Shown here: positions 26,012 to 34,791 of the stretch, one piece after another | Layout: each line of letters begins with the position of its first letter | How positions within the stretch are numbered: position 1 is the stretch's first letter | Assembly (NCBI GenBank): GCA_040905905.1 | Contig: JBBDQN010000050.1 | Span: 62,001 to 126,000, forward strand | Direction of reading: 5' to 3' | Length of the DNA: 64,000 nucleotides | Origin: JAICND01 sp040905905 | GTDB taxonomy: Bacteria > Actinomycetota > Acidimicrobiia > Spongiisociales > ZC4RG35 | Made by a program: the position numbers and the translations under genes | Notes under the pieces: generated by a model | What the model was told of the DNA's origin: nothing | Seen by the model: only the letters and a program-made list of their open reading frames with translations | The model's database searches: none

Positions 26012-26802
26012 TGACCAAACTGGCCCGGCTGGCCGGTAAAATGGTGTTTGCCGCGGCCGATCTTGTGCTACCCAGGCTGCGAGGCCCCCGCATCCTTATC
26101 TATCACCAGGTCGGAACCGATCTGGGCCGCGAGATGGAAGTCACCGAGGCGAGCTTCATAGCGCACCTCGATTGGCTGGCTAACCGGGGCCGGATTGTCG
26201 ATCTCGAGACCGCTCTGGCGGCTCGACACTCTCACGGAGCAGACAGACTCTTCGTTCTCACCTTCGATGACGGCTACCGCGACTTGTTCGATGTGGCCTG
26301 GCGCCATTTGCTGGAACGAAAGTTGCCGTTCATGCTCTACCTGGCAACACGTCCGGTAGAGACTCAACAACCACTGTCCCATGATCTGGCACCACCACTG
26401 AACTGGGATCAGATCGAGGAGATGCTGTCATCTGGTCTGATGACCCTTGGCGCCCACACCCACAACCATCCGGATCTGCGCCGTCTCCAATCCAGTGAGG
26501 TGGAAAGCGAACTCGAAACGTGCAACAAAGTCATCGAGCGTCGAACCTCGCTTTGGCCACGGCATTTCGCTTACCCGTGGGGCTATTGGTCAAAGTCGGC
26601 TGATGCTGTCATCCGCGCCAGTTACCAAACTGCCGCTCTAGGTGCACCAACAGAAGCCGACCCGTTCAAGGACGATCACCTGGTTTTCCGCCTGCCGGTG
26701 CAACGTAGTGACGGTTCTTTTTTCTTTCGGGCCAAAGTCCGCAACGGTCTCCGCGTCGAGGAACAGGTCCGACGGCGGCTGCGGGGGTATGTCCCGCATT
26801 AG
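26011..26802 (+). CDS. Polysaccharide deacetylase (NodB-type, CE4)
   Basis: This 263-residue protein has CE4 motif 1 TFDDGYRD (Asp86 base, Asp87 metal), motif 2 HTHNH (His149 and His153) and a later YPWG. The enzyme removes N- or O-acetyl groups from a polysaccharide or a lipid-linked sugar. There is no clear cleavable signal peptide; MTKLARLAGKMVFAAADLVL is only weakly hydrophobic, so it may be membrane-associated. Its ATG overlaps the previous stop (TAATG), which links deacetylation to the chain-length protein. Confidence 0.9.
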   Translation: MTKLARLAGKMVFAAADLVLPRLRGPRILIYHQVGTDLGREMEVTEASFIAHLDWLANRGRIVDLETALAARHSHGADRLFVLTFDDGYRDLFDVAWRHLLERKLPFMLYLATRPVETQQPLSHDLAPPLNWDQIEEMLSSGLMTLGAHTHNHPDLRRLQSSEVESELETCNKVIERRTSLWPRHFAYPWGYWSKSADAVIRASYQTAALGAPTEADPFKDDHLVFRLPVQRSDGSFFFRAKVRNGLRVEEQVRRRLRGYVPH

Positions 26803-26881
26803 GTCCACTCTCTTGACTCATCTTGTGTCATGTATCTCTGATGACGCAGTTTGAGCCCGTGGGGAATCGATCAACCAACCT

Positions 26882-27841
26882 TCAATTGGGCGAGTCGTCC
26901 GTTGAATCTTCCTTGGTGCGCGTGCTTGCGACCAACCGTGATCGGACGCTTTGGCCGAGAGCGCTCATAGCATCATTGGCATCTCTGGCTAGTTGCCTTC
27001 CGATGTATAAGTCGTTAGCGAACAAGCTCTGACCGACAGCCAGGTATGACCGCAACCGATCCGGCGCCGACAAAGGATGACGATGCACCGCGCGGAGATA
27101 ACCACCTACACCCTTCCAACGCGGCAGCGAGATCTTGTGGGCGGTAGCAGGATCCCACCACGCGGATTTTGAACGTTTGTCACGGGACAATCGGGTGTAG
27201 CGCCCCGGGTGGTCGCGGTTGAAGAAGAGCACCTCGGGCAGTTCAATTGGTGCTCCGAGGAGCACCAATTCGGCTGCCAGAACACGATCAGCACCTTTAA
27301 AGGCCCCGTGCCCCCAAGTTGATTCGAGTACTGATCGTCTTATCAGGCCGAAGATCATCAGAGGGGACTGCGGGGAGACGATTACCGCTCGCAAACGTCG
27401 GTAAGGCAAGGGAGAAAGCAAATCATCGCTACGAGGCATCATGCCTCGTTCCTCTCCATGCGGCCCGATCCTGGCTGCTTTCGAAAACACAAGAGATGCA
27501 TTGGCATCGGCGCGAAAAGCCTCATACGCCAGCCCCAGGAACGCCGGAGCGCGCAGGTCGTCATGGGCATGCCACATGAAGAACTCGCTCTGCGATCGGG
27601 CCACCGTAAAGTTGTAGTTAGCGGGCGCGCCAAGATTGGTCGGTTGACGGTGATACTCAATTCGGGGATCATCTCGGGCAGCCTGCCGGCAGATATCTTC
27701 GGTGTTGTCGGTTGAGGCATTATCCGAAATAATGAGCCGAAAGTCCCCAAATATTTGGGCGCGGAGCGAAGCGATTGCTTCGGCTAGATAATTCCCACCG
27801 TTGTAGACCGGTATACCCACAGCGATGGGAGGCGAAGTCAT
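26882..27841 (-). CDS. GT2-family glycosyltransferase
   Basis: This 319-residue GT-A enzyme starts with VGIPVYNGGNYLAEAIASL and LIISDNASTDNTEDICRQ, the GT2 nucleotide-sugar fold; the metal motif is HAHDDLR at about residue 90. The C-terminal helical part is typical of sugar transferases in polysaccharide clusters. A close paralogue lies at 36657-37601. The ATG has no clear ribosome site. Confidence 0.88.
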   Translation of the reverse strand: MTSPPIAVGIPVYNGGNYLAEAIASLRAQIFGDFRLIISDNASTDNTEDICRQAARDDPRIEYHRQPTNLGAPANYNFTVARSQSEFFMWHAHDDLRAPAFLGLAYEAFRADANASLVFSKAARIGPHGEERGMMPRSDDLLSPLPYRRLRAVIVSPQSPLMIFGLIRRSVLESTWGHGAFKGADRVLAAELVLLGAPIELPEVLFFNRDHPGRYTRLSRDKRSKSAWWDPATAHKISLPRWKGVGGYLRAVHRHPLSAPDRLRSYLAVGQSLFANDLYIGRQLARDANDAMSALGQSVRSRLVASTRTKEDSTDDSPN

Positions 27842-27896
27842 CCGTTGGGTAATATTACGTCATCCTGAGCTTGCGGACCACCCTGCTGCCCACCAT

Positions 27897-27918
27897 TGTG
27901 AGCGTCAGGACGCTCACA
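27897..27918. terminator. Palindromic hairpin between sulfotransferase 2 and GT2 gene
   Basis: TGTGAGCGTC and GACGCTCACA pair with two bases between, giving about 9 stable pairs. On the minus strand it follows the stop of the sulfotransferase gene by 26 bases and precedes the GT2 start. There is no T-tract, so it is either an actinobacterial-type terminator without a T-run or an operator. Its arms share GTGAGCG/CGCTCAC with the hairpin at 29792-29811. Confidence 0.45.
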
Positions 27919-27944
27919 GGGAGTGGATCGACGTCGAAGGCAGA

Positions 27945-28550
27945 TCAAGGTCGCCATTTCCTCGTTCTGGCTGCTGAGCGAACGAGGTTCCGCAGAAGCT
28001 GATTTCGTCGGTACCGATCCTTGGAGGTGTTGGCGTGTGGGAATGGAACGTTGGGAAGGGCCCTTCCAAGGAAAGGGCATAGTTTCTGCCAGCCATCACC
28101 CACGGTGAGATCCATCAACAAGAAGTCGTCCGGGCGCTCGTTGAAATGAGACAGAACTTCTCGATTGTGTTTCTCGAACCGCTCAACGTACAACATTTCG
28201 TTTCCCTTGGGGCAACCCTTTCCATAAATCCAGGTTCGCATAGGCGTTTCACGGTTCCCGAAGTGTGCAACTTGACTCGCGATCCAGCTGTCCGGAGGTC
28301 TCACCGTGAGGATGAACTTGCTTCCGGGGTATCTCACGTCAAGTTCCTTGTATAGAACTGGCCACGGATTGTCCTGAAAAGCATCGTATTGCTCGACCAG
28401 CGCAAACGCCATATCGTATACGTTCTGGCTGATGTTTGGATCACTCACCCCGTTTGGACCCGTGACGGAATAGCCAAGCAATTGCAGGCCTAGGCCCAGG
28501 CTGGTTGTGCCGGTCTTATGGAAGCCGATGCAAAAAACCTTCCCAGTCAT
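27945..28550 (-). CDS. Sulfotransferase 2 (Sulfotransfer_4-like)
   Basis: About 201 residues from the ATG at 28550. The PAPS loop MTGKVFCIGFHKTGTTSLG sits at the very N-terminus, and KFILTVRPPDSWIASQ gives the 3'-phosphate site, as in the small family related to Stf4-like sulfotransferases. The further upstream start at 28610 is rejected because it would add a tail before the N-terminal PAPS loop. GGAAAG lies upstream of the ATG. It is divergent from the next GT4-like gene over about 160 bases. Confidence 0.82.
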   Translation of the reverse strand: MTGKVFCIGFHKTGTTSLGLGLQLLGYSVTGPNGVSDPNISQNVYDMAFALVEQYDAFQDNPWPVLYKELDVRYPGSKFILTVRPPDSWIASQVAHFGNRETPMRTWIYGKGCPKGNEMLYVERFEKHNREVLSHFNERPDDFLLMDLTVGDGWQKLCPFLGRALPNVPFPHANTSKDRYRRNQLLRNLVRSAARTRKWRP

Positions 28551-28709
28551 TTCGTTCTTTCCGAAGTCGCCGAGCAGCAGAATTGTAGAGCAGCTGAACC
28601 ATCGGACCAACAGCGATGTTGTGCTTACTCGCCATCCGCGGGCCTTCTAAGATCACAGAAGCTTCTAACCTCTTCTGAATCGGTGAAGAACCCAGCGTCG
28701 GTGGATGAA
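28551..28709. promoter_or_regulatory. Divergent promoter region
   Basis: About 160 bases between the divergent sulfotransferase 2 and GT4-like genes. It is A+T-richer than its neighbours. An open frame from 28518 through it lacks a sensible protein signature. Promoters for both directions must lie here, but none could be assigned. Confidence 0.35.
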
Positions 28710-29795
28710 ATGGCAACTCAGCAAAGGGGCGAGATTCTCTTTGTTGCTGTTCCGGGAATGCTCGGAGGCTCCAATCGGAGCCTCGCCACTCTTATAACCG
28801 CCCTGCGCCCCTACGTGAGATGTGTACTTGCCTCCCCCGAAACGGGCTCTTTTCGTGAATTTTGTCTTGAACGAAATGTGGCCGATGAGTATTTGTCCCT
28901 GCCTTCAGGAAGCAGAGCCAAACGCATATTGGCAGCCCTGATGTTGTCGGTGTGGATCATCCGTCGACGTCGTCGATTGACCTCGATTCACGCGCAGGCG
29001 TTAACGGGGTTGAATGTTGTAGCACCAGCAGCCGCTTTGGCCCGGCTTCCTGTCGTTGTCAGGGTGAGCGATCCTGAAGGATCGCGGTGGGGTCGGCTTT
29101 TTGGTCCGCTGTGGAGACGTATGCTTCCCAAACTCGTGGTGGTGCCCGTCTCGGAAATAGGGCTTGAGGCAGCCGTGGCGAATGGACTGTGCAGCCTCAC
29201 TGAGGGGCACATCGTCCCCAATCCTGTCGAGCCGCTTGACGTTGTCGCTCAGGAGCGGCAAGGGGGGGATGATCTGGTTGTCGGGTTTCTCGGTGGGCCC
29301 AGCCTGCGGAAAGGCTTTGACCTCATACCCGCAGTAGTTTCGAACGTTGCTTCGAGTGTTTCTTGGAAGCTCTTTACCCCTGCCCGCGCGACTCATGTCC
29401 CGCTCGAGGTTCTCACGGCCTTGGAAAAACAATATCCCGTCGTTCAGTTCGTAGGCAGAGAAGTAGACGTGCGACGTGTGTACTCACAGACCGACATCGT
29501 GTTCGTGCCATCTCGGGCAGAATCGTTCAGTCGGGTGGTTGCCGAATCGATGCTCAACGGTATCCCGGTGGTGGCGTCGGACATTCTCCCGCATCGATTG
29601 TTGCTGGGAGAGGACGAGGCTGGCCTTCTTTTCCGATCGGAAGATCCGCTGGGAGCTGCTGTTGCGATCGACAACCTCGCATCTGATCCAGAGCTGCGGG
29701 CAAGACTGGGAGCCATGGGTCGCGTGAGAGCGGCGGCCTATGAGCCAGATGGGATAGCACGACGCCTGTTACCTCTCTACGGGATAACCGTGTGA
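28710..29795 (+). CDS. GT4-like glycosyltransferase
   Basis: About 361 residues from the ATG at 28710: ILFVAVPGMLGGSNRSLATLITAL at the acceptor-side Rossmann domain, then VGFLGGPSLRKGFDLIPA and FVPSRAESFSRVVAESMLNGIPVVAS with the E(x7)E-like donor motif, and a C-terminal AAIDNLASDPELRARLGA helix. The longer open frame from 28518 lacks homology-like content and overlaps the divergent sulfotransferase start, so it is not used. Sugar specificity is unknown. Confidence 0.82.
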   Translation: MATQQRGEILFVAVPGMLGGSNRSLATLITALRPYVRCVLASPETGSFREFCLERNVADEYLSLPSGSRAKRILAALMLSVWIIRRRRRLTSIHAQALTGLNVVAPAAALARLPVVVRVSDPEGSRWGRLFGPLWRRMLPKLVVVPVSEIGLEAAVANGLCSLTEGHIVPNPVEPLDVVAQERQGGDDLVVGFLGGPSLRKGFDLIPAVVSNVASSVSWKLFTPARATHVPLEVLTALEKQYPVVQFVGREVDVRRVYSQTDIVFVPSRAESFSRVVAESMLNGIPVVASDILPHRLLLGEDEAGLLFRSEDPLGAAVAIDNLASDPELRARLGAMGRVRAAAYEPDGIARRLLPLYGITV

Positions 29796-29811
29796 GCGGT
29801 CTTTCGCTCAC
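29792..29811. terminator. Hairpin between convergent genes
   Basis: GTGAGCG (29792-29798) pairs with CGCTCAC (29805-29811) across GTCTTT. It lies at the convergent ends of the GT4-like gene (stop at 29795) and sulfotransferase 3 (stop at 29817), so it probably terminates both transcripts. There is no T-run. Confidence 0.55.
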
Positions 29812-29816
29812 GGAGT

Positions 29817-30770
29817 TCACTGCTCTATGCGTTTCCGTGATCCCCGGGTCAGCCGCTTCGCTAGTGCTCTAATTCGCAACGTCATGATTTTGCCACCGAT
29901 CGCCAGCCTCGCGGCTGAAGAGGACATTTGGTTGACTTGCACGGAGCGCTCGTAGTGCAGCCGTTCGAGAAGGTCTCCAGCGATGGCCTCGAACCGTGAC
30001 TGGTCGCGGGGCGACATTTCCTCACGCCAGTTTCGGGTTCCCTGCATCGGGGGACGGTCAACTGCCTTGTTTGGGTTGATCGCGAGTTCGGAGCGAGGAC
30101 GCCGATGGTACTCGAGCATGTGCGGTGAAAACGTAATCCCAAGGAAGGAGCACAATGCGGAGAGTTCGAGCGGGGGATCTTTGACAAGGTTCTCAAAGCG
30201 GACCTCGCAGTATCTAGTGTCGCCAAGTCTCTTGCCCGCGACCTGACCTGCATTAACCAATCGGCTCCAATGTGCGGCTGCTTCTGGGATCGTGTTCGGC
30301 CCGTTCGCGAAGCCCATGTATGACAATGCCACATCGCGGCCATCACGAATCAGGTGGATGAACCTGGCCTCCGGAAACACTTTGGCTAGGCGTTCTAACG
30401 CAAGCACATATTTGGGGGTCCCGTCACCGTACAGGAGCTTGCCCCGTGAGTCAGCGTACGCAGAATAGACGACGCGTACTGCGGCGGCGTAGCTCGAGGG
30501 TTTAGCATTTTGGAGCGCTTCGCGGATTTCGTAAGGCGTCATGCTGAGGACGCGGGGCGCCTTGCTTGCGCCCAAGTCTTTGGCAAATTTCTCGACGGCG
30601 AATCCGGCACGACGCTCATATCGAGACCGTTGTCTCGCCATAGGCGCAATGAACTCCGCCTCGCGGGTGATAGCCAACATCGGATGGCTGTCCATCATCG
30701 CCCGGAGCAACGTGGTACCGGATCGCCCGCACCCAACAACGATTACAAAAGGTTTGGTTAACGCTTGCAT
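29817..30770 (-). CDS. Sulfotransferase 3
   Basis: About 317 residues from the ATG at 30770: FVIVVGCGRSGTTLLRAMMDSHP is the PAPS 5' loop, and FIHLIRDGRDVALSYMGF is the 3'-phosphate motif of the Sulfotransfer_3 kind. A C-terminal basic segment (AKRLTRGSRKRIEQ) may bind a membrane or an acidic acceptor. The upstream start at 30815 lacks support. It is clearly paralogous to sulfotransferase 4 at 31935, and the two flank one putative glycosyltransferase. Confidence 0.88.
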   Translation of the reverse strand: MQALTKPFVIVVGCGRSGTTLLRAMMDSHPMLAITREAEFIAPMARQRSRYERRAGFAVEKFAKDLGASKAPRVLSMTPYEIREALQNAKPSSYAAAVRVVYSAYADSRGKLLYGDGTPKYVLALERLAKVFPEARFIHLIRDGRDVALSYMGFANGPNTIPEAAAHWSRLVNAGQVAGKRLGDTRYCEVRFENLVKDPPLELSALCSFLGITFSPHMLEYHRRPRSELAINPNKAVDRPPMQGTRNWREEMSPRDQSRFEAIAGDLLERLHYERSVQVNQMSSSAARLAIGGKIMTLRIRALAKRLTRGSRKRIEQ

Positions 30771-30920
30771 TCCATCGGCCCCAAGGCTTGCAGGCTGGCG
30801 GGCTACTATCGCCAACGTGCTGGCTTACGTGCCTGTCATTCCGTGATACAGGCTAAGCAACCAGTTCACATCAACATCGAGGCAATCTAGCATTGTGGTT
30901 CGTCACCAAGGGAAGGGCTA

Positions 30921-31928
30921 TTGAGGGTACTGTTCGCGTGCGTTTCTGAGAATGGTGAGAACTGGCATCGTGAGGTGACCAACCTTGTCCTCTCCGTCCG
31001 TCGGTTTGGTGGAAAACTCTCGAAGGCACCGTTTGTCGTCAACTTCGTTGAGACTGTTGAACCGGCTTATTCCGCTGATTTGGAGGCGTTGGGGGCAGAG
31101 ATCCGAATCGTGGACCGCTTTGATGCTCGCATCCCCACCTCCAATAAGCTTCGTATGCTTCAGCTGGTCGATAGTTATGAGTTTGACGTGCTGCTCGCCC
31201 TGGATTGCGACACCATCGTCATGGGTGACCTATCCGAAATCATCGGCTCTGGAGTCTCAATTCAGGCAAAGCCTGAAAACTACGACCCATTTGGTCTCGA
31301 TGCCTGGCGTCTGGTCTTTCGCGAGCTAGACATCGAAGAACCCAGTCGCCCGTTGCTCACGACCTCCGGGGGCCAAATGGTGTATCCCTATTACAACAGC
31401 GGTGTAATGTTTGTGCCGGCTGCGCTCAGCTCGGTCCTATATCACCGATGGTCGAAACGCATTGCTGATCTTATCCAATTCAAGCAAGCCAATCCAGGGA
31501 TCTTGCCGCAGCGCAAGTTCACTGACCAGATGGCACTGGCTCTGACCGGAATTGCTGACGGTATTCCAATTAGCCGTCTTCCCGCCTCTATCAACTTTTC
31601 GACTACGGGTCGGATTCACCCACTATATCGGGGTGAACTAGGGCCGCCGTTTGTCCTGCACTATCACAATGAGATGAACAACCGCGGACTGATCTTCAGG
31701 CCGATATTGGCTGAGCTGTCGCCGCTCATCGACACATTCAATGAGGAGCTTGCCACATATCGCGGATACGATTTTGTCGGGACTCCGAGTCCGCCCGCAA
31801 CCCGCGGTCTGTTTCGAAGACTTCACAGGATAGGCTGGTATCGAAGTTCGCCTGTGAAGTGGTTACGCGGCCGACAGTGGCTGGCTCCCCTGAGGTCCGC
31901 CATCAAACGCATCTCCAGGGGGACTTGA
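30921..31928 (+). CDS. Putative GT-A-fold glycosyltransferase, unassigned family
   Basis: This 335-residue protein starts MRVLFACVSENGENWHREVTNLVLSVRRF and carries LLALDCDTIVMGDL near residue 95, whose DCD is a likely DxD metal motif of a GT-A glycosyltransferase. It has no close match to GT2 or GT8 in memory, though the layout is GT8-like. TTG start with AGGGAAGGG eight bases upstream. A small gap separates it from sulfotransferase 4, and they probably form one unit in which a sugar is added and then sulfated. Confidence 0.7.
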   Translation: MRVLFACVSENGENWHREVTNLVLSVRRFGGKLSKAPFVVNFVETVEPAYSADLEALGAEIRIVDRFDARIPTSNKLRMLQLVDSYEFDVLLALDCDTIVMGDLSEIIGSGVSIQAKPENYDPFGLDAWRLVFRELDIEEPSRPLLTTSGGQMVYPYYNSGVMFVPAALSSVLYHRWSKRIADLIQFKQANPGILPQRKFTDQMALALTGIADGIPISRLPASINFSTTGRIHPLYRGELGPPFVLHYHNEMNNRGLIFRPILAELSPLIDTFNEELATYRGYDFVGTPSPPATRGLFRRLHRIGWYRSSPVKWLRGRQWLAPLRSAIKRISRGT

Positions 31929-31934
31929 ATTCTG

Positions 31935-32957
31935 ATGAATCGACCCCAGCCTGGAAGGATAGCTCAGCCAGTATTCCCTTTCTTCGTAGGATGCGGTCGG
32001 TCAGGAACGACGCTACTGCGCGCAATGTTCGACTCCCATCCTCAGGTCTTCATTCCGGACGAGGTTTCCTTCGTGGTCCGACTCTCCTCTCCACGTAACA
32101 GGTGGCGGTATCAACGCGGCAATTCCTTCGATCGAGCCGCATTGCTGCATCTTCTGCGTCGCAACAACTCGTTCCGCCGATGGGGTCTTCCGGAATCATT
32201 CCTTCGAGATTTGGAGGCTGACGAATCGCTGCTGTCGTTCTCCGATGTCATGCGGTCTGTTTACGGGGCACAAGCCATCCGCTACAACAAGTCCAAATAT
32301 GGGGACAAGACACCCATGCATGTTTTGCACATGCCCCAATTGTTGCGTCTGTTCCCCGAGGCCAGGTTTGTGCACATAATTAGGGACGGCCGGGACGTGG
32401 CGTCGTCCTATATGTCGATAAAGGAATGGGGTCCAAACACCCTGGAACAGGCGGCGCTGGATTGGCGACGTCGCCTCACCATAGGGAGGCGGGATGGTCG
32501 GGTCATCGGACCCCGAAGTTACATGGAGATCCGGTACGAAGATCTGGTAGTGGATCCAGCCACGGTTGTGAGAGAAGTCTGCCAATTCCTGGAGTTGGAC
32601 TTCGATGAAGTGATGCTCCGCTATCACGAAAGGGCCCAGTCAGTGATCGGAGATGTCCGGTTTCCCGTCCGTCATCAACACCTGCGGCTACCCCCGACGC
32701 CTCAGCTCCGAGATTGGCGCCGCGACATGCCGTCGGAGGCGGTCACCAAGTTTGAACTTCTGGCAGGAGGTGTGCTTGCCGAGCTGGGTTACGAGCGCAC
32801 CATGCCAGAAACTTGGTCCCCTAGACAACGGCTTTATCGGCTCGGCTTGAGGGCATTCTCTGGCGCCGCCAGGTTATCCAACGGGCTTAAGGCTGCGTAT
32901 AGAGGAATCGCTTACGTGGCAGCGGAGGGTCTGAGACAACGGCGAACCAGGTCGTGA
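31935..32957 (+). CDS. Sulfotransferase 4
   Basis: This 340-residue protein has FFVGCGRSGTTLLRAMFDSHP (PAPS 5' loop) at about residues 17-36 and FVHIIRDGRDVASSYMS (3' phosphate site), then a C-terminal domain. It is paralogous to sulfotransferase 3 and follows the putative glycosyltransferase by six bases, probably in one operon. Its 3' end converges on the ABC permease gene. Confidence 0.88.
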   Translation: MNRPQPGRIAQPVFPFFVGCGRSGTTLLRAMFDSHPQVFIPDEVSFVVRLSSPRNRWRYQRGNSFDRAALLHLLRRNNSFRRWGLPESFLRDLEADESLLSFSDVMRSVYGAQAIRYNKSKYGDKTPMHVLHMPQLLRLFPEARFVHIIRDGRDVASSYMSIKEWGPNTLEQAALDWRRRLTIGRRDGRVIGPRSYMEIRYEDLVVDPATVVREVCQFLELDFDEVMLRYHERAQSVIGDVRFPVRHQHLRLPPTPQLRDWRRDMPSEAVTKFELLAGGVLAELGYERTMPETWSPRQRLYRLGLRAFSGAARLSNGLKAAYRGIAYVAAEGLRQRRTRS

Positions 32958-32959
32958 GC

Positions 32960-33796
32960 CTAGTAACCACCCAGTATGCCAGCGGTTCGCGCGAACTGCA
33001 GTGACCGCATAAGGAGCCACAGCCCAACCGCCATCATCACTACGTCGAACACCAGCAAGGCCATGATTGCTTGACCAGGAAGGATTACGAAGGATCCAGG
33101 GTCCGACATCAATGCGGACCTCGACGCGTTGATCACATAGGTGTGGGGTATCACCCAGCTGAAAGGTCTCAACCACGAGGGCAGCTGATCAACAGAGAAA
33201 AGGGCGCCACCAAGAAGGGACGAGGCCATCCCATAGAGTGAGAGAATGGGCGAGGCTCTCTTCGCAATTATGGCCAGAGAAGCTGCGACGATTCCGATCG
33301 CCATGCTCGCCACGACCCCGAGAAGCGCCAATAAGGCGAATTGCCATAAACCAGATAGCAGATAGTTAGCGCCCAGAAGTCCCGCAAAGAGCAACACCAG
33401 GGCGCCGTTGAACATACCCAGCATCGCCCGCCACAGGTTCATGGCAAATGGCAAATAGATCCATGGGAGCGGCTCGACCAGGAGAGTTTCGAATTGTCCG
33501 CGGTTCTGTGCCCTTTGCAGCGAAATACCAAAACCGGCAAGGGCGCTCTGCAAAATCAGAGTCACACCTGTGCCGATCGCGGCGAAAGTGAAATAATCGC
33601 CTCCCACCCGGGGAGACTCGCCGACAAGCTCTCCAATGAAAACGTAGATTACGATGGGGAACAGGATCCCCACCTCACTCAGGAGGAATGGCAGGGGATA
33701 GCTGAGATCTTCAATCGCGTCCATTCTCAAGAACGCGACAGTCATCGACCATAGCCGCTTCATGGATGATGCGATTCGACGCCATAGGTCGCTCAT
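32960..33796 (-). CDS. ABC-2-type transporter permease
   Basis: This 278-residue protein has about six membrane helices with the ABC-2 pattern: FLLSEVGILFPIVIYVFIGE, an intermediate QRAQNRGQFETLLVEPLP loop (typical of polysaccharide or drug ABC-2 permeases) and a C-terminal LLGGALFSVDQLPSWLRPFSWVIPHTYVINASR. Its ATG overlaps the ATPase stop (ATGA). In this locus it may export a glycan or glycolipid, but the substrate is uncertain. Confidence 0.88.
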   Translation of the reverse strand: MSDLWRRIASSMKRLWSMTVAFLRMDAIEDLSYPLPFLLSEVGILFPIVIYVFIGELVGESPRVGGDYFTFAAIGTGVTLILQSALAGFGISLQRAQNRGQFETLLVEPLPWIYLPFAMNLWRAMLGMFNGALVLLFAGLLGANYLLSGLWQFALLALLGVVASMAIGIVAASLAIIAKRASPILSLYGMASSLLGGALFSVDQLPSWLRPFSWVIPHTYVINASRSALMSDPGSFVILPGQAIMALLVFDVVMMAVGLWLLMRSLQFARTAGILGGY

Positions 33797-34791
33797 TCGG
33801 GATCTCTCTTGACTGTGCCGTAAATCTCAGCCAATAGGTCTCTCAAGGGCACCTTCACCTGGCGAAGTTCGAGCAGATCCTCCAGAGTGTTTTCAAGGCG
33901 CAGTAGCACGGGACCCAGTGATACTCCGCGCCGCACCGCGACATGGATTTCGTTGTCAATCGTCCGGATTACCTCGACGCCTTCCAACTCGGCTAGATGA
34001 GTCCGAGCGTCCAGAAACCCTTGTTGGGACCCAAACGCTAACTCGAGATGGGGCCGGTCTATATCGCGACGAAGGTCGTCAAGGTCGCCGTCAAAAAGGA
34101 GGGTGCCCTTGTTGAGGAGAACGACGTGGGAGTGGAGGGCTTCTATCTCGTCCAAGCGGTGGGAGCTGATCAAGGCAGCTAGGTCCCCCTGACGAACAAT
34201 GTCGACAATGAGGTTGAGGAGGCCATGAGCGCCAACGGGATCGACTGCAGCGGTTGGTTCGTCGAGAATCAGCACCTGAGGCTTATGCATGATTGCCCGC
34301 GCCAGTCTGAGGCGCGCCTTCATTCCTGAAGAGAGTGTCAACACCGCGGTCCGAGCTACCTCCCGGAGTCCCACGACCTCCAGGGCATCCTGAACCGCCG
34401 TCTCAAGCTCCCGGCCCAAAAGCCCTTTCAGTCGCCCATGAAAGCGAAGATTGTCACCACAGCTGAGTCGCTGAAGTAACGAGGCGTCATCAGTTGGCAG
34501 CCACCCCAGTCGCCGCCGTATTTGGACACTCTGGGTGACGGCATCGTATCCAAGCACGCTCGCAAAACCACTTGTCGGCGTTGTTAGACCTACAAGAATT
34601 CGAAACAAGGTGGTCTTGCCAGCACCATTTGGTCCAACGACTGCACAAATCTCCCCAGGACCCACCTCGAAACTAACAGCCTGGAGCGCCTGGACGGGTT
34701 TCCGAATTGGGGACTTAATCATTGCCTTTAGCCAGAGGGGTGCAGGGTTATACACCTTATGGACATCCGAAAAGGCAACAGAAGGGGTCAC
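33793..34791 (-). CDS. ABC transporter ATP-binding protein
   Basis: This 332-residue ATPase has Walker A VGPNGAGKTTLFR, signature LSSGMKARLRLARAI and Walker B VLILDEPTAAVDP, then a His switch SSHRLDE. The C-terminal 90 residues are an extra domain, not the carbohydrate-binding Wzt domain. It pairs with the permease downstream and overlaps the membrane gene upstream by four bases, so three genes are translationally coupled. Confidence 0.92.
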   Translation of the reverse strand: MTPSVAFSDVHKVYNPAPLWLKAMIKSPIRKPVQALQAVSFEVGPGEICAVVGPNGAGKTTLFRILVGLTTPTSGFASVLGYDAVTQSVQIRRRLGWLPTDDASLLQRLSCGDNLRFHGRLKGLLGRELETAVQDALEVVGLREVARTAVLTLSSGMKARLRLARAIMHKPQVLILDEPTAAVDPVGAHGLLNLIVDIVRQGDLAALISSHRLDEIEALHSHVVLLNKGTLLFDGDLDDLRRDIDRPHLELAFGSQQGFLDARTHLAELEGVEVIRTIDNEIHVAVRRGVSLGPVLLRLENTLEDLLELRQVKVPLRDLLAEIYGTVKRDPE

